NCBI GenBank assembly: GCA_018262095.1
Contig: JAGTRW010000022.1
Span: 1-64,000, forward strand
DNA length: 64,000 nt
DNA from: Pseudomonadota bacterium
GTDB taxonomy: Bacteria; Pseudomonadota; Gammaproteobacteria; Burkholderiales; Rhodocyclaceae
Reading direction: 5' to 3'
Made by a program: the position numbers and the translations under genes. The notes under the pieces were generated by a model that was not told where the DNA came from, searched no databases, and saw only the letters and a list, made by a program, of their open reading frames with translations. Shown here piece by piece: positions 44,643 through 53,917 of this stretch. The first letter of the stretch is position 1, and each line of letters starts with the position of its first letter.

Positions 44643-46106
44643 ATGAATAGAATTGTACAGTCGCTGGTCCTGAGCTTCGCGCTGACACTGCTCGCTGGAT
44701 GCGGCGGCGGCTCGGGTTCGGGTTCAAATACTCCCGCGCCGCTTTCCGCAGACAACCTCAACCTGATTTTCGTCGTCAGTCCGGACCTCGCGTATCACGC
44801 CGAAGGCGACTTGTACAAAGATACCGCCAACCTCACCAACCAGGGCGTGCAACGCTCGCTGATGCTGGCCAGCTACCTGCAGCAGCAGGTGTTGGGGACG
44901 AACAAGGTGAGCCGCATCTACGCGCTGCAGCCGATGAGCCACCTGCAGACGACCAACGCCACCCCCGACATGAGCGCGCTGCTTTACATCGAGCAGTTCG
45001 CCATGCTGAACCAGATCACGCTGTCGAGCGGACAAAACTCGGCATCCAACTACGGCTACCCGATCAATGTCTCGTACAAACTCGGATCACTGCCTGACGG
45101 CGTCGCGACGCCCGACCCGAAAACCCCCTGCTCGACCTGCCAGGGCCTCGTCTTCAACGACAGCAAAGGCGACAACGCGGCGCTGGTCGATGCCATCGTC
45201 AAGACCAAGGCGCCGGGCTTTCACGTCTTCTCGGCGCCGTGGGAAACGATCAGCGCGCTGCTCTCTAGCATCAACACGCGCCAAGGCTACCAGCTCGCGC
45301 TGCCGGCGCGCTATACCGGTCCCAACGCCGTCCATGCGATCTCGATCACGCCGTCGGGTGCCGCCAGCCTGATCACTTACGACAGCGCCTTGAGCCCGCC
45401 GGCGAGCTATCCGGCACTCCCACCGCCGCCGCTCGGCAACACCGCCTGCACGGTACTCACGCCGTCGCCGTTTGCCATCACCGCAACGGGCGCACCAGCG
45501 GGAACCAACACCAACCAGACGCTTTACCTGGTGCGGCACGCCGAGGCGCATCCGACCAACTGGTGGGAAAGCGGCAACTACGTCGCCGCCGGACAATGGC
45601 GCGCGCTCGCTCTTGGCAGTACGCTCGGCGACACGCTGCGCGGCAAGATCGCTCCCAGCCAGGTGTGGTCGATCGATCCGGCGCAGGTCATCCCGGGCGC
45701 CAGCAGCAGCTGGGGCAATTCCAGCTGGTCGTACGTCAGGCCTTCGCTGACCGTCGCGCCCTACGCCATGGCCAACAACCTGCCTTACAATCTGGTCGCC
45801 GATTTCGAGCTCTTCGCTGTCGACTCGCCGTCGAAGACTCGGGATTTCTTCTTCAAGACCGCGAAATTCTCGGGGACGACCATGTTGTTGGCATGGGAAC
45901 ACGACCACATTCCATGGATCGTCGACGCGTTGCTCGCGGGTTATGCGAGCAAGAGCCAGAGTTTGGCACCGGCGTGGCCGGGCGCCGACTACGACAGCAT
46001 CTGGACGGTGACGCTCGACGCCGTGGGCAACGCGACGGTGACCAACGCCAAGTGCGAAGGGATCGATCTGGGGTCGCCGCTACCGAGCACCGCGCCAGTG
46101 TTCTGA
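44643..46106 (+). CDS. Histidine phosphatase superfamily lipoprotein
   Basis: The 487-residue protein has a lipoprotein signal with lipobox LLAGC at about residue 19 and a Gly/Ser-rich linker. The phosphatase motif LYLVRHAEAHP lies at about 295-305; RHAE carries the catalytic His. The second conserved His is probably in WEHDHIPW. The N-terminal 270 residues look like a degenerate first copy (NLIFVVSPDLAYHAEGD), lacking RH. It is exported and divergent from the metallophosphoesterase; it ends 7 bases from gspK. Confidence 0.8.
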   Translation: MNRIVQSLVLSFALTLLAGCGGGSGSGSNTPAPLSADNLNLIFVVSPDLAYHAEGDLYKDTANLTNQGVQRSLMLASYLQQQVLGTNKVSRIYALQPMSHLQTTNATPDMSALLYIEQFAMLNQITLSSGQNSASNYGYPINVSYKLGSLPDGVATPDPKTPCSTCQGLVFNDSKGDNAALVDAIVKTKAPGFHVFSAPWETISALLSSINTRQGYQLALPARYTGPNAVHAISITPSGAASLITYDSALSPPASYPALPPPPLGNTACTVLTPSPFAITATGAPAGTNTNQTLYLVRHAEAHPTNWWESGNYVAAGQWRALALGSTLGDTLRGKIAPSQVWSIDPAQVIPGASSSWGNSSWSYVRPSLTVAPYAMANNLPYNLVADFELFAVDSPSKTRDFFFKTAKFSGTTMLLAWEHDHIPWIVDALLAGYASKSQSLAPAWPGADYDSIWTVTLDAVGNATVTNAKCEGIDLGSPLPSTAPVF

Positions 46107-46113
46107 CCGTCGG

Positions 46114-47025
46114 TCACCCCCGGCGCATCCAGACGATCTCGGGAATCTTGTTGCGTTGCCGATAGAGCAAGGCCTGCAGACGCACCTGCGCGCGACCGAA
46201 CCAGGACTGTGCTTCGGACAGGAAATATTGGCTCTCGACCGTATACGCCGACGAAACGGCAGTGTTGCGCAAGCGTTCAGGCAAAGCACCGGTAAAATCG
46301 CCAACGCTCTTGAAATACGCCGATGCGCGCCGACTAAGCAGCTGATCGGCTTCTCCGGAAGACAGCCCGGGCGTCACCGCCATCAGCACTTCCGGCAGTG
46401 CAAAATTGACATTGACCGCCGTGGCCTCCGGCAGCATCACCAGCAGCGGCTCGAGCGCGGCAAGCTTGCCCGCATCAAGCCCGGCCAAGTCAGAGAGTTC
46501 AGCGAGATTGACGAGCGGCAGCAGCTTGCTGGCTTTGTTCGCGGTGCTGCTCGACTGGATCAGTGCCGCCTGCTTGGCCACCGCCAGCGCCATTTTCCCG
46601 GCCCACTCGGTGGGCAGGCCGCGCGTCGCCAGCAGTCTTTGCAGCACGACCACGTTGGCCTCGCTGACCTTGCCGCCGCTTTGCAGATTGAACAGATTGA
46701 AGCGCCCCTGCAGCTCGATCAGGCGGCCGCTGACACGACCTTCGTCGACGTTGATCGGCGGCACCGGGACGGTCCACGTTTCGAGCAGATGATCGACCTG
46801 CGTGTTGCGCATGTCGTCGCGCAAAGTCAGACGCGCCAGGTCGACCGCCGCAAAAGCGACGGCCTGCGCTGCCGACAGATCGTTGCGATTCTCCATCTGG
46901 TTGAGCCACTGGCGTTCGCGCGCCGTCAAGGCGAAGGCCAGCGAAGCGACCATGGCGGCAATCAGGATCGCGGTGACGACCGCGATGCCTTGCTGTTTTC
47001 CGGGCAGTGACGTGGGCGAGTTCAT
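46114..47025 (-). CDS. gspK: Type II secretion minor pseudopilin GspK
   Basis: The 303-residue protein is the large pseudopilin. The prepilin site QQGIAVVTAILIAAMVA has Gly at -1 and lacks the usual Glu at +5, as typical for GspK. The large mature domain with GLSSGEADQLLSRR matches the family. It caps the pseudopilus tip with GspI and GspJ. Its ATG overlaps the gspJ stop by ATGA. It is the last gene of the operon. Confidence 0.93.
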   Translation of the reverse strand: MNSPTSLPGKQQGIAVVTAILIAAMVASLAFALTARERQWLNQMENRNDLSAAQAVAFAAVDLARLTLRDDMRNTQVDHLLETWTVPVPPINVDEGRVSGRLIELQGRFNLFNLQSGGKVSEANVVVLQRLLATRGLPTEWAGKMALAVAKQAALIQSSSTANKASKLLPLVNLAELSDLAGLDAGKLAALEPLLVMLPEATAVNVNFALPEVLMAVTPGLSSGEADQLLSRRASAYFKSVGDFTGALPERLRNTAVSSAYTVESQYFLSEAQSWFGRAQVRLQALLYRQRNKIPEIVWMRRG

Positions 47026-47621
47026 GGCAGGTAATAGACCCGTTCAAACTGCCCGCGCCCGACCAAGGACAGGCGAATGCGGATAGCGCGCGGCCTGATC
47101 TGCGCTTGATCGCCCGGCCACGCCGAGCGCCAGGCATTGTTGGCGTCGAGGTAGGCCGCCGTGCAATCGTCGACATTGCGCAACAAGGGATAGACCGGTG
47201 CCGCCGACGTCGCGGTCGTCGTCTGGTTGCGGTTGATCGGTTCGACGCTCAAGCTCAGCACGCCGTTGTCGCAGCGGTAGACGACATGCACCGGTGAGCG
47301 CTCCGCATCGTGGCGCGAGAGCTCGATCAGAAATCCGCCCGCCTCGGCGGTCCGCGCCGAAAGCGGCGGCAAAAGCTCGCCGCTGTCGGCGCGCAGCAGA
47401 TGCGGCAGGGTCTGCGTAAAGTCCATCTCCATGCGGTCGAAGACCTGCCCGAGTTCGCGCCAGAAACGGATCTCCTGGTCGAGCGAGCTTTTGGTCGAAG
47501 CCACCGCGTTGAGCCCGCTGTAGGCGATCGCGCTGGCAATCGCAAAGATCGCCAGCGCGACCAGGATTTCGAGCAGCGTAAACCCGCGCTGCGTACGCTC
47601 AGTTCTGCTGGCGCGCGACAT
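47022..47621 (-). CDS. gspJ: Type II secretion minor pseudopilin GspJ
   Basis: The 199-residue protein has the prepilin signal RGFTLLEILVALAIFA with cleavage after Gly and Glu at +5. The C-terminal VERVYY-like end FERVYYLP is typical of GspJ. It joins GspI and GspK at the pseudopilus tip. Its start overlaps gspI by 23 bases. Confidence 0.93.
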   Translation of the reverse strand: MSRASRTERTQRGFTLLEILVALAIFAIASAIAYSGLNAVASTKSSLDQEIRFWRELGQVFDRMEMDFTQTLPHLLRADSGELLPPLSARTAEAGGFLIELSRHDAERSPVHVVYRCDNGVLSLSVEPINRNQTTTATSAAPVYPLLRNVDDCTAAYLDANNAWRSAWPGDQAQIRPRAIRIRLSLVGRGQFERVYYLP

Positions 47622-47982
47622 AGTTCACCTGCCGGGAAACGACGTGCTCGGGGTTGTCGGGAAGAAACACCTTGATTTCGACGCGCCGGAAGCTGTAGTT
47701 GGGCGTCACCGAGACTTCCTGCCGCCAGTCGAATTCCTGCATTCCCTGGGTGGCTTTGCCGCTCAAGGCGCCGGGCTCGGGAAAGAGGCGCGCGGCGAGC
47801 AACTGGTTGCTCACGTTCTGCGCGACCCACGCCGCCGCCGTGCGCGTTTTCAGATCGTATACGGTGTCGATCGAAAAACGCGTCGAGCGCATCGCCGCCG
47901 CCATGGCGATACCGATAATCGCCAGCGCGACCAGCGTCTCGATCAGCGCAAAGCCACTCCGTGCGGTGCCCCTATTGCGCAT
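47599..47982 (-). CDS. gspI: Type II secretion minor pseudopilin GspI
   Basis: The 127-residue protein has the prepilin signal SGFALIETLVALAIIGIA. The conserved AAAWVAQNVSNQLLA matches the GspI region for tip complex formation. It overlaps gspH by 11 bases and gspJ by 23, so the minor pseudopilin genes are tightly coupled. Confidence 0.93.
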   Translation of the reverse strand: MRNRGTARSGFALIETLVALAIIGIAMAAAMRSTRFSIDTVYDLKTRTAAAWVAQNVSNQLLAARLFPEPGALSGKATQGMQEFDWRQEVSVTPNYSFRRVEIKVFLPDNPEHVVSRQVNYVARQQN

Positions 47983-48454
47983 GTCGTGTTTCGAAGCGTC
48001 CCAAGGCGTCGGCCAGCACCTCGACGCGCGACGATCCGGCGGCCAAGGTCAGCGCGAATGGTTCGACCAGACCATAGGGCGAAAAAACGATGCGTTCGCC
48101 GAGCGGGCGCGCCGAGCCGTTGAGGCGCAAGGCGTTAAGCTCGACACCGCGGATGAAGCGGCTGGCGCTATCGGCGCCGGGCAGGGGAATCCACGTGGCG
48201 TTGTCGGCCGCCAACCAGAACTGGTAGCCCTGACCGTCACTGGAAAAGGCAATCGGCCGGCCACGGATCACCGCTTCGTCACGTGCCGATTCAAGCCGTC
48301 GTGTCAGATCTTCGGCGGCATCGCCCAACCGGCTGGCGTCGGAATGCTCAAGCCTGACCATCGCCAAGCCGGCCATGATCGCCATGATCGCGCAGACGAC
48401 CAGGATCTCGACCAGGGTAAAGCCGCGCGCAACGCGGTACAGGCCGGCTCGCAA
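47972..48454 (-). CDS. gspH: Type II secretion minor pseudopilin GspH
   Basis: The 160-residue protein has the prepilin signal RGFTLVEILVVCAIMAIM. The only start available after the gspG stop is TTG at 48454, since gspH lies in the same frame as gspG with just the TGA and three codons between. No strong Shine-Dalgarno is visible. Translation may depend on termination of gspG. The conserved LESARDEAVIRGRPIAF stretch is characteristic of GspH/FimT. Confidence 0.9.
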   Translation of the reverse strand: MRAGLYRVARGFTLVEILVVCAIMAIMAGLAMVRLEHSDASRLGDAAEDLTRRLESARDEAVIRGRPIAFSSDGQGYQFWLAADNATWIPLPGADSASRFIRGVELNALRLNGSARPLGERIVFSPYGLVEPFALTLAAGSSRVEVLADALGRFETRHAQ

Positions 48455-48463
48455 AGTCTTGGC

Positions 48464-48892
48464 TCAGAGCATCCACGAACCGAGGTCGGCGTCGAAGCCT
48501 TCGCCGCCCTGCTGACCGTCGGCGCCATAGCTCATGACGTCGATTTCGCGCTTGATTCCGGGGTTGAGGTAGAGGTAGTCGTGGCCCCACGGATCCTTGG
48601 GCATTTTTTCGAGATAACCGCCGCCCTTCCAGTTGCCGGGCACCGGATCGGTCGTCGGTTTTTCGACCAGCGCCTGCAGTCCCTGGTCGGTGGTCGGATA
48701 ACGGCCATTGTCGAGCTTGTAGAGCTTGAGCGCGGCGACCACGGTGCCGATGTCGTGCTTGGCGGCAACGACACGCGCCTCGTTTGGACGGTCCATGATC
48801 TTGGGCACAATCAGGGCGCCGAGAATCGCCAGGATCGACACCACCACCAGGATTTCGATCAGGGTAAACCCCATTTGCTTGTATCGTTTCAT
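48464..48892 (-). CDS. gspG: Type II secretion major pseudopilin GspG
   Basis: The 142-residue protein has the prepilin signal MGFTLIEILVVVSILAIL, and the GspG signature YKLDNGRYPTTDQGLQALV. The C-terminal loop YGADGQQGGEGFDAD carries the acidic calcium-binding residues. It polymerises into the pseudopilus that pushes substrates through GspD. Confidence 0.96.
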   Translation of the reverse strand: MKRYKQMGFTLIEILVVVSILAILGALIVPKIMDRPNEARVVAAKHDIGTVVAALKLYKLDNGRYPTTDQGLQALVEKPTTDPVPGNWKGGGYLEKMPKDPWGHDYLYLNPGIKREIDVMSYGADGQQGGEGFDADLGSWML

Positions 48893-48907
48893 CGCTTGCT
48901 CCGAAGA

Positions 48908-50110
48908 CTATTTGACGAATTGGTTGATTTCAAAAACGGGCAGCAGGATGGCCAGCACGATGAACAGCACGACGCCGCCCATGAGCAGCACGACGGCCGG
49001 CCCGAGCAGGCTGGTAAAGGCTTCGACGCGCCGCGACAGGTCGCGCGACAGTTCCTGCGCGGCGCGTTCGAGCATGCTGTCGAGGCGCCCGGTCGCTTCG
49101 CCGCTGGCCGTCAGGTGGATCAGCATCGGCGGGAACTGGTGCGTCGCGGCGAGGGCGCGCGAGAGCGCGACGCCTTCGCGCACCTGAGCGGCGGCCTGGC
49201 TGGCGGCAGCGCGCTGGACGCGGTTGCTGATCACCCCCTCGGCCGCCGACAGCGCGGAGAGCAGCGGAACGCCGCTACCGACCAGGATCGCCAGCGTGCT
49301 CGAAAAGCGCGCGGTATTGGTCGCCCGTTCGAAACGACCGAAGAGCGGCAGATTGAGCCGCCAGGCGTGGAAGCGCAGGCGAAAGGCGTCGTTGCGCAGT
49401 CCGTAAGCGAAGGCTGCGCCGCCGAGCAACGCGGCCAACAGGAAGATGCCGCCCCAGTCGCCAACGATGGCGCTGGTCGACAGCAGAATTCGCGTCATGA
49501 TCGGCAGCGTCTGCTTGGCGCCCTGAAAGACCTGGACCATTTGCGGAACGACCCAGGTCAGCATGCCGACGATGACCAGCAGCGAAACGCCAAAAACCAC
49601 CGCCGGGTAGATGAAGGCCAGCGCCACCCGAGAGACCAGTTCGGCGCGCTCTTCGAGATAGACCGCCAGGCGCTGCATGACGTGCGGCAAGCGTCCTGAT
49701 TCTTCGCCGGCGCGCACCAGCGTCGGGTAAAACGACGGAAAGGCGCGCGGCAGCTTGGCCATTGCCGCCGACAGCGACAGCCCGCTGGCGATGTCGCTGC
49801 GCAGCGCGCCGATCAACTGCTTCTCGCGCTCGCTTTCGGACTGGTCGACGAGCACGGTGAGCGCGTCGTCGACCGTCAATCCGGCATCGAGCAACGCCGA
49901 AAACTGCCGCGAGAAGCTGGTTAGCGCCGACGTCGCCAGGCGCAGCCTGGCGCGCTCGGAAAGCGTCGATTGATCGGCCTCGACCTCGGTCGCCAGCAGG
50001 CCGCGCTCGCGCAGAATGATTCTGACCTGACGCGCGCTGTCGGCGTCGAGCTTGCCGCTGGCCGCGCGACCGCCGTCAAGCGGAATGGCTTTGTAGCGAA
50101 AGACGCTCAA
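48908..50110 (-). CDS. gspF: Type II secretion inner-membrane platform protein GspF
   Basis: The 400-residue protein has two repeated cytoplasmic helical domains and three membrane segments. Signatures are FSRQFSALLDAGLTVDDAL and FSSTLAILVGSGVPLLSAL. The start is TTG at 50110, behind GAGAGG. It anchors the GspE ATPase to the membrane platform. Confidence 0.95.
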   Translation of the reverse strand: MSVFRYKAIPLDGGRAASGKLDADSARQVRIILRERGLLATEVEADQSTLSERARLRLATSALTSFSRQFSALLDAGLTVDDALTVLVDQSESEREKQLIGALRSDIASGLSLSAAMAKLPRAFPSFYPTLVRAGEESGRLPHVMQRLAVYLEERAELVSRVALAFIYPAVVFGVSLLVIVGMLTWVVPQMVQVFQGAKQTLPIMTRILLSTSAIVGDWGGIFLLAALLGGAAFAYGLRNDAFRLRFHAWRLNLPLFGRFERATNTARFSSTLAILVGSGVPLLSALSAAEGVISNRVQRAAASQAAAQVREGVALSRALAATHQFPPMLIHLTASGEATGRLDSMLERAAQELSRDLSRRVEAFTSLLGPAVVLLMGGVVLFIVLAILLPVFEINQFVK

Positions 50111-50157
50111 AAAGGCCTCTCTTCACGCGCAAGACTTGCAAACGACATGAGCTGTCC

Positions 50158-50880
50158 CTAGAGCGTGATCAGGTAACCGTCGCCGGCCCGCGGCAGCTGG
50201 GTCAGCAACGGCGACAAGCCGGGGATCGGCGCGCTTGGCGTGAGCACCAATCGCCCGTCGACCTGCGAGCGATTGACGTCGAATTGCCCCTGGCCGGTGG
50301 CGCCCAGCAGCCCGGGCGACGAGCTCAGCGTCCACCGTCCTTTGCCGTCGGCGGCAACGTCAAGCTCGAAGCGATAGCTGCCGAATTGCCCCGATTGCGC
50401 CGCCAGCGCCGAAAACGCGCGGTCCACATCGACCGCGGCTTTGATCGGTGCGGAGAGACTCAGGCGGCCGCTCGTGACATGCAGCAGCGCACCGAGCTGC
50501 GCCATCTTCAATTTCGGATGCAGCGCCGCCAGCGGTTCGAGCGGCAGGTACACGCTGACCTCATTGAGCTGCGCGCCGGTCGCGCGCAGCGCGAGGTTCA
50601 ACGCACTGGTCTGCTCGCCGAAACGACCGCTGACCGCCCATGTCAGCGCGCCCGAGATCAGCGCCTGTGGCCGGAAATGCCATTCGACGCGTTCCTGAAC
50701 GATCATCCCATCGACGCCGATCGCCGATAGGCTGCCGTTCCACAACGACCCCTCGACGTTCTTGAGCTGAATGGTTTTCGGCAGCCACAGGGTGACCAGG
50801 CTCGCTGGCGCACGGATCACGCCAAACAGCGCGAAAACGGCCAGCACCGTGATCAGGACGCGACGCGGCAGGCGCTTCAT
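50158..50880 (-). CDS. gspN: Type II secretion protein GspN
   Basis: The 240-residue protein has one N-terminal membrane segment and a periplasmic beta-rich domain (WHFRPQALISGALTWAVSG), as in the GspN family. Its role in secretion is poorly known, and many systems lack it. Its start overlaps gspM by 4 bases. A 47-base gap precedes gspF. Confidence 0.88.
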   Translation of the reverse strand: MKRLPRRVLITVLAVFALFGVIRAPASLVTLWLPKTIQLKNVEGSLWNGSLSAIGVDGMIVQERVEWHFRPQALISGALTWAVSGRFGEQTSALNLALRATGAQLNEVSVYLPLEPLAALHPKLKMAQLGALLHVTSGRLSLSAPIKAAVDVDRAFSALAAQSGQFGSYRFELDVAADGKGRWTLSSSPGLLGATGQGQFDVNRSQVDGRLVLTPSAPIPGLSPLLTQLPRAGDGYLITL

Positions 50881-51374
50881 GACGTCCGCTCCAACTCGAC
50901 GACCAGACGCGATGCGGTTGCCGGAGCGGGGTCGGTCTTGGCGTTCACGACGACGACTCGCGCGCCGGATTCACGACGCAGGAATTCGAGCAATTCGAGG
51001 GCTTCTTTCATCGGCAATTCCGGCAAGCGCAGTTCGACTCGCGACGCTGACAAGGCGCGCAATTCGCCGCTGATTTTCTTCTCGGCGAGCAAGCCGAAAA
51101 GCGTGCTGCGCAGGTCCGCCGCGCTGGTCGCGCTGGGCGCGCGCGCGTGGTTGAGCGGCTGCGCACGCATCGCATAGAGTTTCGATTCGAGTTCGGGAAC
51201 CCGCTTTTCCAGTTGATCGATGCGTCTGCCAAGCGGCGAGAGCACGGCAAACCAGAGCAGCAGGATCGTCGCGATGATCGCCCAGGCGAGAAGAATGCTG
51301 CGTTCCCGTGGCGAACGGGCGTGCCACCAGAGCATCGCCTTCTCTTTCATATCATGCATGATTTTGGCGTTCAT
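50877..51374 (-). CDS. gspM: Type II secretion protein GspM
   Basis: The 165-residue bitopic protein has the pattern WWHARSPRERSILLAWAI followed by a single membrane helix (about 27-45) and a small periplasmic ferredoxin-like domain. It pairs with GspL in the inner-membrane platform. It starts next to the gspL stop. Confidence 0.92.
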   Translation of the reverse strand: MNAKIMHDMKEKAMLWWHARSPRERSILLAWAIIATILLLWFAVLSPLGRRIDQLEKRVPELESKLYAMRAQPLNHARAPSATSAADLRSTLFGLLAEKKISGELRALSASRVELRLPELPMKEALELLEFLRRESGARVVVVNAKTDPAPATASRLVVELERTS

Positions 51375-52445
51375 TTATCGGGCCCGGCTAAATTGCAGGC
51401 GCGTCAAGCCGGTTTCCGCCGGCGTCGATTCGGGGCGACCGACGCTATCGAGTTGAGTCTTGAACTGGGCGACTTCGGTGTCGGTCAGCGTGAGCCGGAC
51501 AAAACCGTCGCGCGCTTCGATGCGGCGCGGGTGGACCGGCGCGTTGAGGCGAGATGCCAGATCGAGCACGTCGTCGAGCGCATCGCCGCGCGCCGCTCCG
51601 CTCTGCTCGCGCAGCTTGCTTTCCCATTGCAACAGCGGATCGACGATCGGCGTCCCCGGGAAGGTGGTGGCGAAGGTCTGGCGAATTTCGTGACGCAGAC
51701 GCGACTCCCGGTTTTCCAGTTGCCGCCAGTGCGCCACGCTGCTGGCCAGCAGCAGCGCGCCGGACAAGGCGAGCATCAAGGCGGACAAACGCAAGCGGCG
51801 CGGGTCGAAGCTCTTCTTGTTGAAGCGGGAGAACGACGCGGGCAAGCGAACGCGGCACGAGGCCGGGGTCGGCAAGCGGTAAAGATCGGGCACCAGGCGT
51901 ATTTGCTGCGCCCCCGCTAGCAATGCCATCGTCGCCATCGCATTAACCAAGCCCACGCGCCCGTCGCTCATGCGGAAGAGCGTACCGTCGGAAATCTGCG
52001 CACAGGCAATGGCGTCGCCGTCCGCCGCCAGCAATTCATAGTCGGGGAAGACTCTATCGAGCCGCAAGCCGGTGGCGGTCAAGCGCGTCAGTTCGCTTTC
52101 CAGCCAACGGCGGCTGCACACCCAGGTCAGCCTTTGCGTTCCAAGCTGTGGGCCGGGCCAGCTCAACACATCGGCGCGGTCGCCGAGCAGGCGGTCTTCG
52201 AGCGCCTGGGCGATCAGCGCGTCAAAATGCTTTCCCGCCTGCACCGGCAAATCGAGCTGGTGAGCGGCAACGCGCTTGGCCGGGACGACGACTTCCAGTT
52301 CGTCATGACTCGGCAGACGATCCAGCGCATCGACGCCGTGCGCCACGCAGCGCGACTCGGAATCAAAGCCGAACCAGGGCAGTTCGGCCCACTCGGCGGC
52401 GGGAAGAACGACGCGCAGTACGTGAAAATGGCGTTGACTGCTCAT
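51375..52445 (-). CDS. gspL: Type II secretion protein GspL
   Basis: The 356-residue protein has an N-terminal actin-like cytoplasmic domain (VVVPAKRVAAHQLDLP), one membrane helix at about 222-240 and a periplasmic ferredoxin-like domain. It recruits GspE to the membrane. It lies directly after gspE. Confidence 0.92.
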   Translation of the reverse strand: MSSQRHFHVLRVVLPAAEWAELPWFGFDSESRCVAHGVDALDRLPSHDELEVVVPAKRVAAHQLDLPVQAGKHFDALIAQALEDRLLGDRADVLSWPGPQLGTQRLTWVCSRRWLESELTRLTATGLRLDRVFPDYELLAADGDAIACAQISDGTLFRMSDGRVGLVNAMATMALLAGAQQIRLVPDLYRLPTPASCRVRLPASFSRFNKKSFDPRRLRLSALMLALSGALLLASSVAHWRQLENRESRLRHEIRQTFATTFPGTPIVDPLLQWESKLREQSGAARGDALDDVLDLASRLNAPVHPRRIEARDGFVRLTLTDTEVAQFKTQLDSVGRPESTPAETGLTRLQFSRAR

Positions 52446-52447
52446 GG

Positions 52448-53917
52448 TCAGGCGTCCCGCGTCACACGCAGGATTTCATCGAGCGTCGTTTCGCCGGCCA
52501 GCACGCGCGCGATGCCATCGGCACGCAACAGCGTCATGCCGCCCTGCACCGCCTGGGCGCGCAACTGCTGTTCGTTGCCGCCCTGATGCACCAGCGTGCG
52601 CAGCGATTCATCGACGGTCAATAGCTCGTAGAGCCCGGCCCGGCCGCGATAACCGCTGTGGCTGCATTCGGGACAGCCGACGGCGCGATAGAGGGTGACC
52701 GGCCGATCGAGCCCGAGCGCCTCCATTTCGCCGGGGTCGGCGACATACGGCGTTTTGCAGCTCGGGCACAAGGTGCGCGCCAGACGCTGGGCGAGCACGC
52801 CGAGCGTCGACGAGGCGAGCAGAAACGGCTCGATGCCCATGTCAACGAGGCGCGTGATGGCGCTCGGCGCGTCGTTGGTGTGCAGCGTGGCGAGCACCAG
52901 GTGGCCGGTCAGCGAAGCCTGCACGGCGATCTGCGCGGTCTCCCGGTCGCGGATCTCGCCGATCATGATGACGTCCGGGTCCTGGCGCAGGATGGCGCGC
53001 AGCGCGCGCGCGAAGCTCATTTCGATGCGCGAGTTGATCTGCGTCTGGCCGACGCCGTCCAGATCGTATTCGATCGGGTCTTCGACGGTCATGATGTTGG
53101 TTTTCGTGCTGTCCATCGACGACAGCGCCGCATACAAGGTGGTGGTCTTGCCCGAGCCGGTCGGTCCGGTCACCAGCAGGATGCCGTGCGGCTGTTGCAG
53201 CAGGTGTTGCAGGCGGCTGAGCGTTTGCGGTCGCATGCCGAGCTTTTCGAGGTCGAGCCGACCGGCCGACTTGTCGAGCAGGCGCAGTACGACGCGCTCG
53301 CCGTGACCGGTGGGCAGCGTCGAGACGCGCACATCGACCGGGCGGCCGGCGATGCGCAGCGCGATGCGGCCGTCCTGCGGCAAGCGCTTTTCGGCGATAT
53401 CGAGCCCGGCCATCACCTTGATCCGCGAAACCATCGCCGAATGCAGTCCGCGCCGCGGTTCGATCACGTCGCGCAACTGGCCGTCGATGCGAAAGCGCAC
53501 CGTGGCGCGCGACTCGAACATTTCGAAATGCAGATCGGACGCCCCCTCGCGCAGCGCCTGCGCGAGCAAGGCATTGATCAGGCGGATCACCGGCGCGTTG
53601 TCTTCGGCGTCGAGCAGATCTTCGAGTTGCGGCATCTCTTCGAGCAGATCCGACAGATCGCCGATCTCGGCCATGTCATCGACCATGCTCGCCGCGCGAC
53701 CGCCACCGTCGTTGAAGACCTGGCCCAGCCGTTGCTGGTAGTCTTCTTTCGACAGAATATTGAGGTTCAAGGGCAAGCGGGTATGGCGCTGCAATTCGCT
53801 CAAGGCCGAGAGATCGCCGTCGCGGCGAAAAAAGACCGTCAGCGCGCCGTCATCCTCGCCCGCGTCGAACAAGCCGAACTCCCGCGCGAAAGCGTACGGA
53901 ACGAGGGAAGCGCTCAT
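52448..53917 (-). CDS. gspE: Type II secretion ATPase GspE
   Basis: The start at 53917 overlaps the gspD stop (ATGA) and gives 489 residues; a longer frame to 54190 would lie inside gspD. Walker A is GPTGSGKTT (251-259), Walker B is VIMIGEIRD (317-323 region), the Asp box is TVEDPIEY, and the His box is ATLHTNDA. A four-cysteine zinc module CPSC (384-387) and CPEC (415-418) is intact. It powers pseudopilus assembly. Confidence 0.97.
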   Translation of the reverse strand: MSASLVPYAFAREFGLFDAGEDDGALTVFFRRDGDLSALSELQRHTRLPLNLNILSKEDYQQRLGQVFNDGGGRAASMVDDMAEIGDLSDLLEEMPQLEDLLDAEDNAPVIRLINALLAQALREGASDLHFEMFESRATVRFRIDGQLRDVIEPRRGLHSAMVSRIKVMAGLDIAEKRLPQDGRIALRIAGRPVDVRVSTLPTGHGERVVLRLLDKSAGRLDLEKLGMRPQTLSRLQHLLQQPHGILLVTGPTGSGKTTTLYAALSSMDSTKTNIMTVEDPIEYDLDGVGQTQINSRIEMSFARALRAILRQDPDVIMIGEIRDRETAQIAVQASLTGHLVLATLHTNDAPSAITRLVDMGIEPFLLASSTLGVLAQRLARTLCPSCKTPYVADPGEMEALGLDRPVTLYRAVGCPECSHSGYRGRAGLYELLTVDESLRTLVHQGGNEQQLRAQAVQGGMTLLRADGIARVLAGETTLDEILRVTRDA

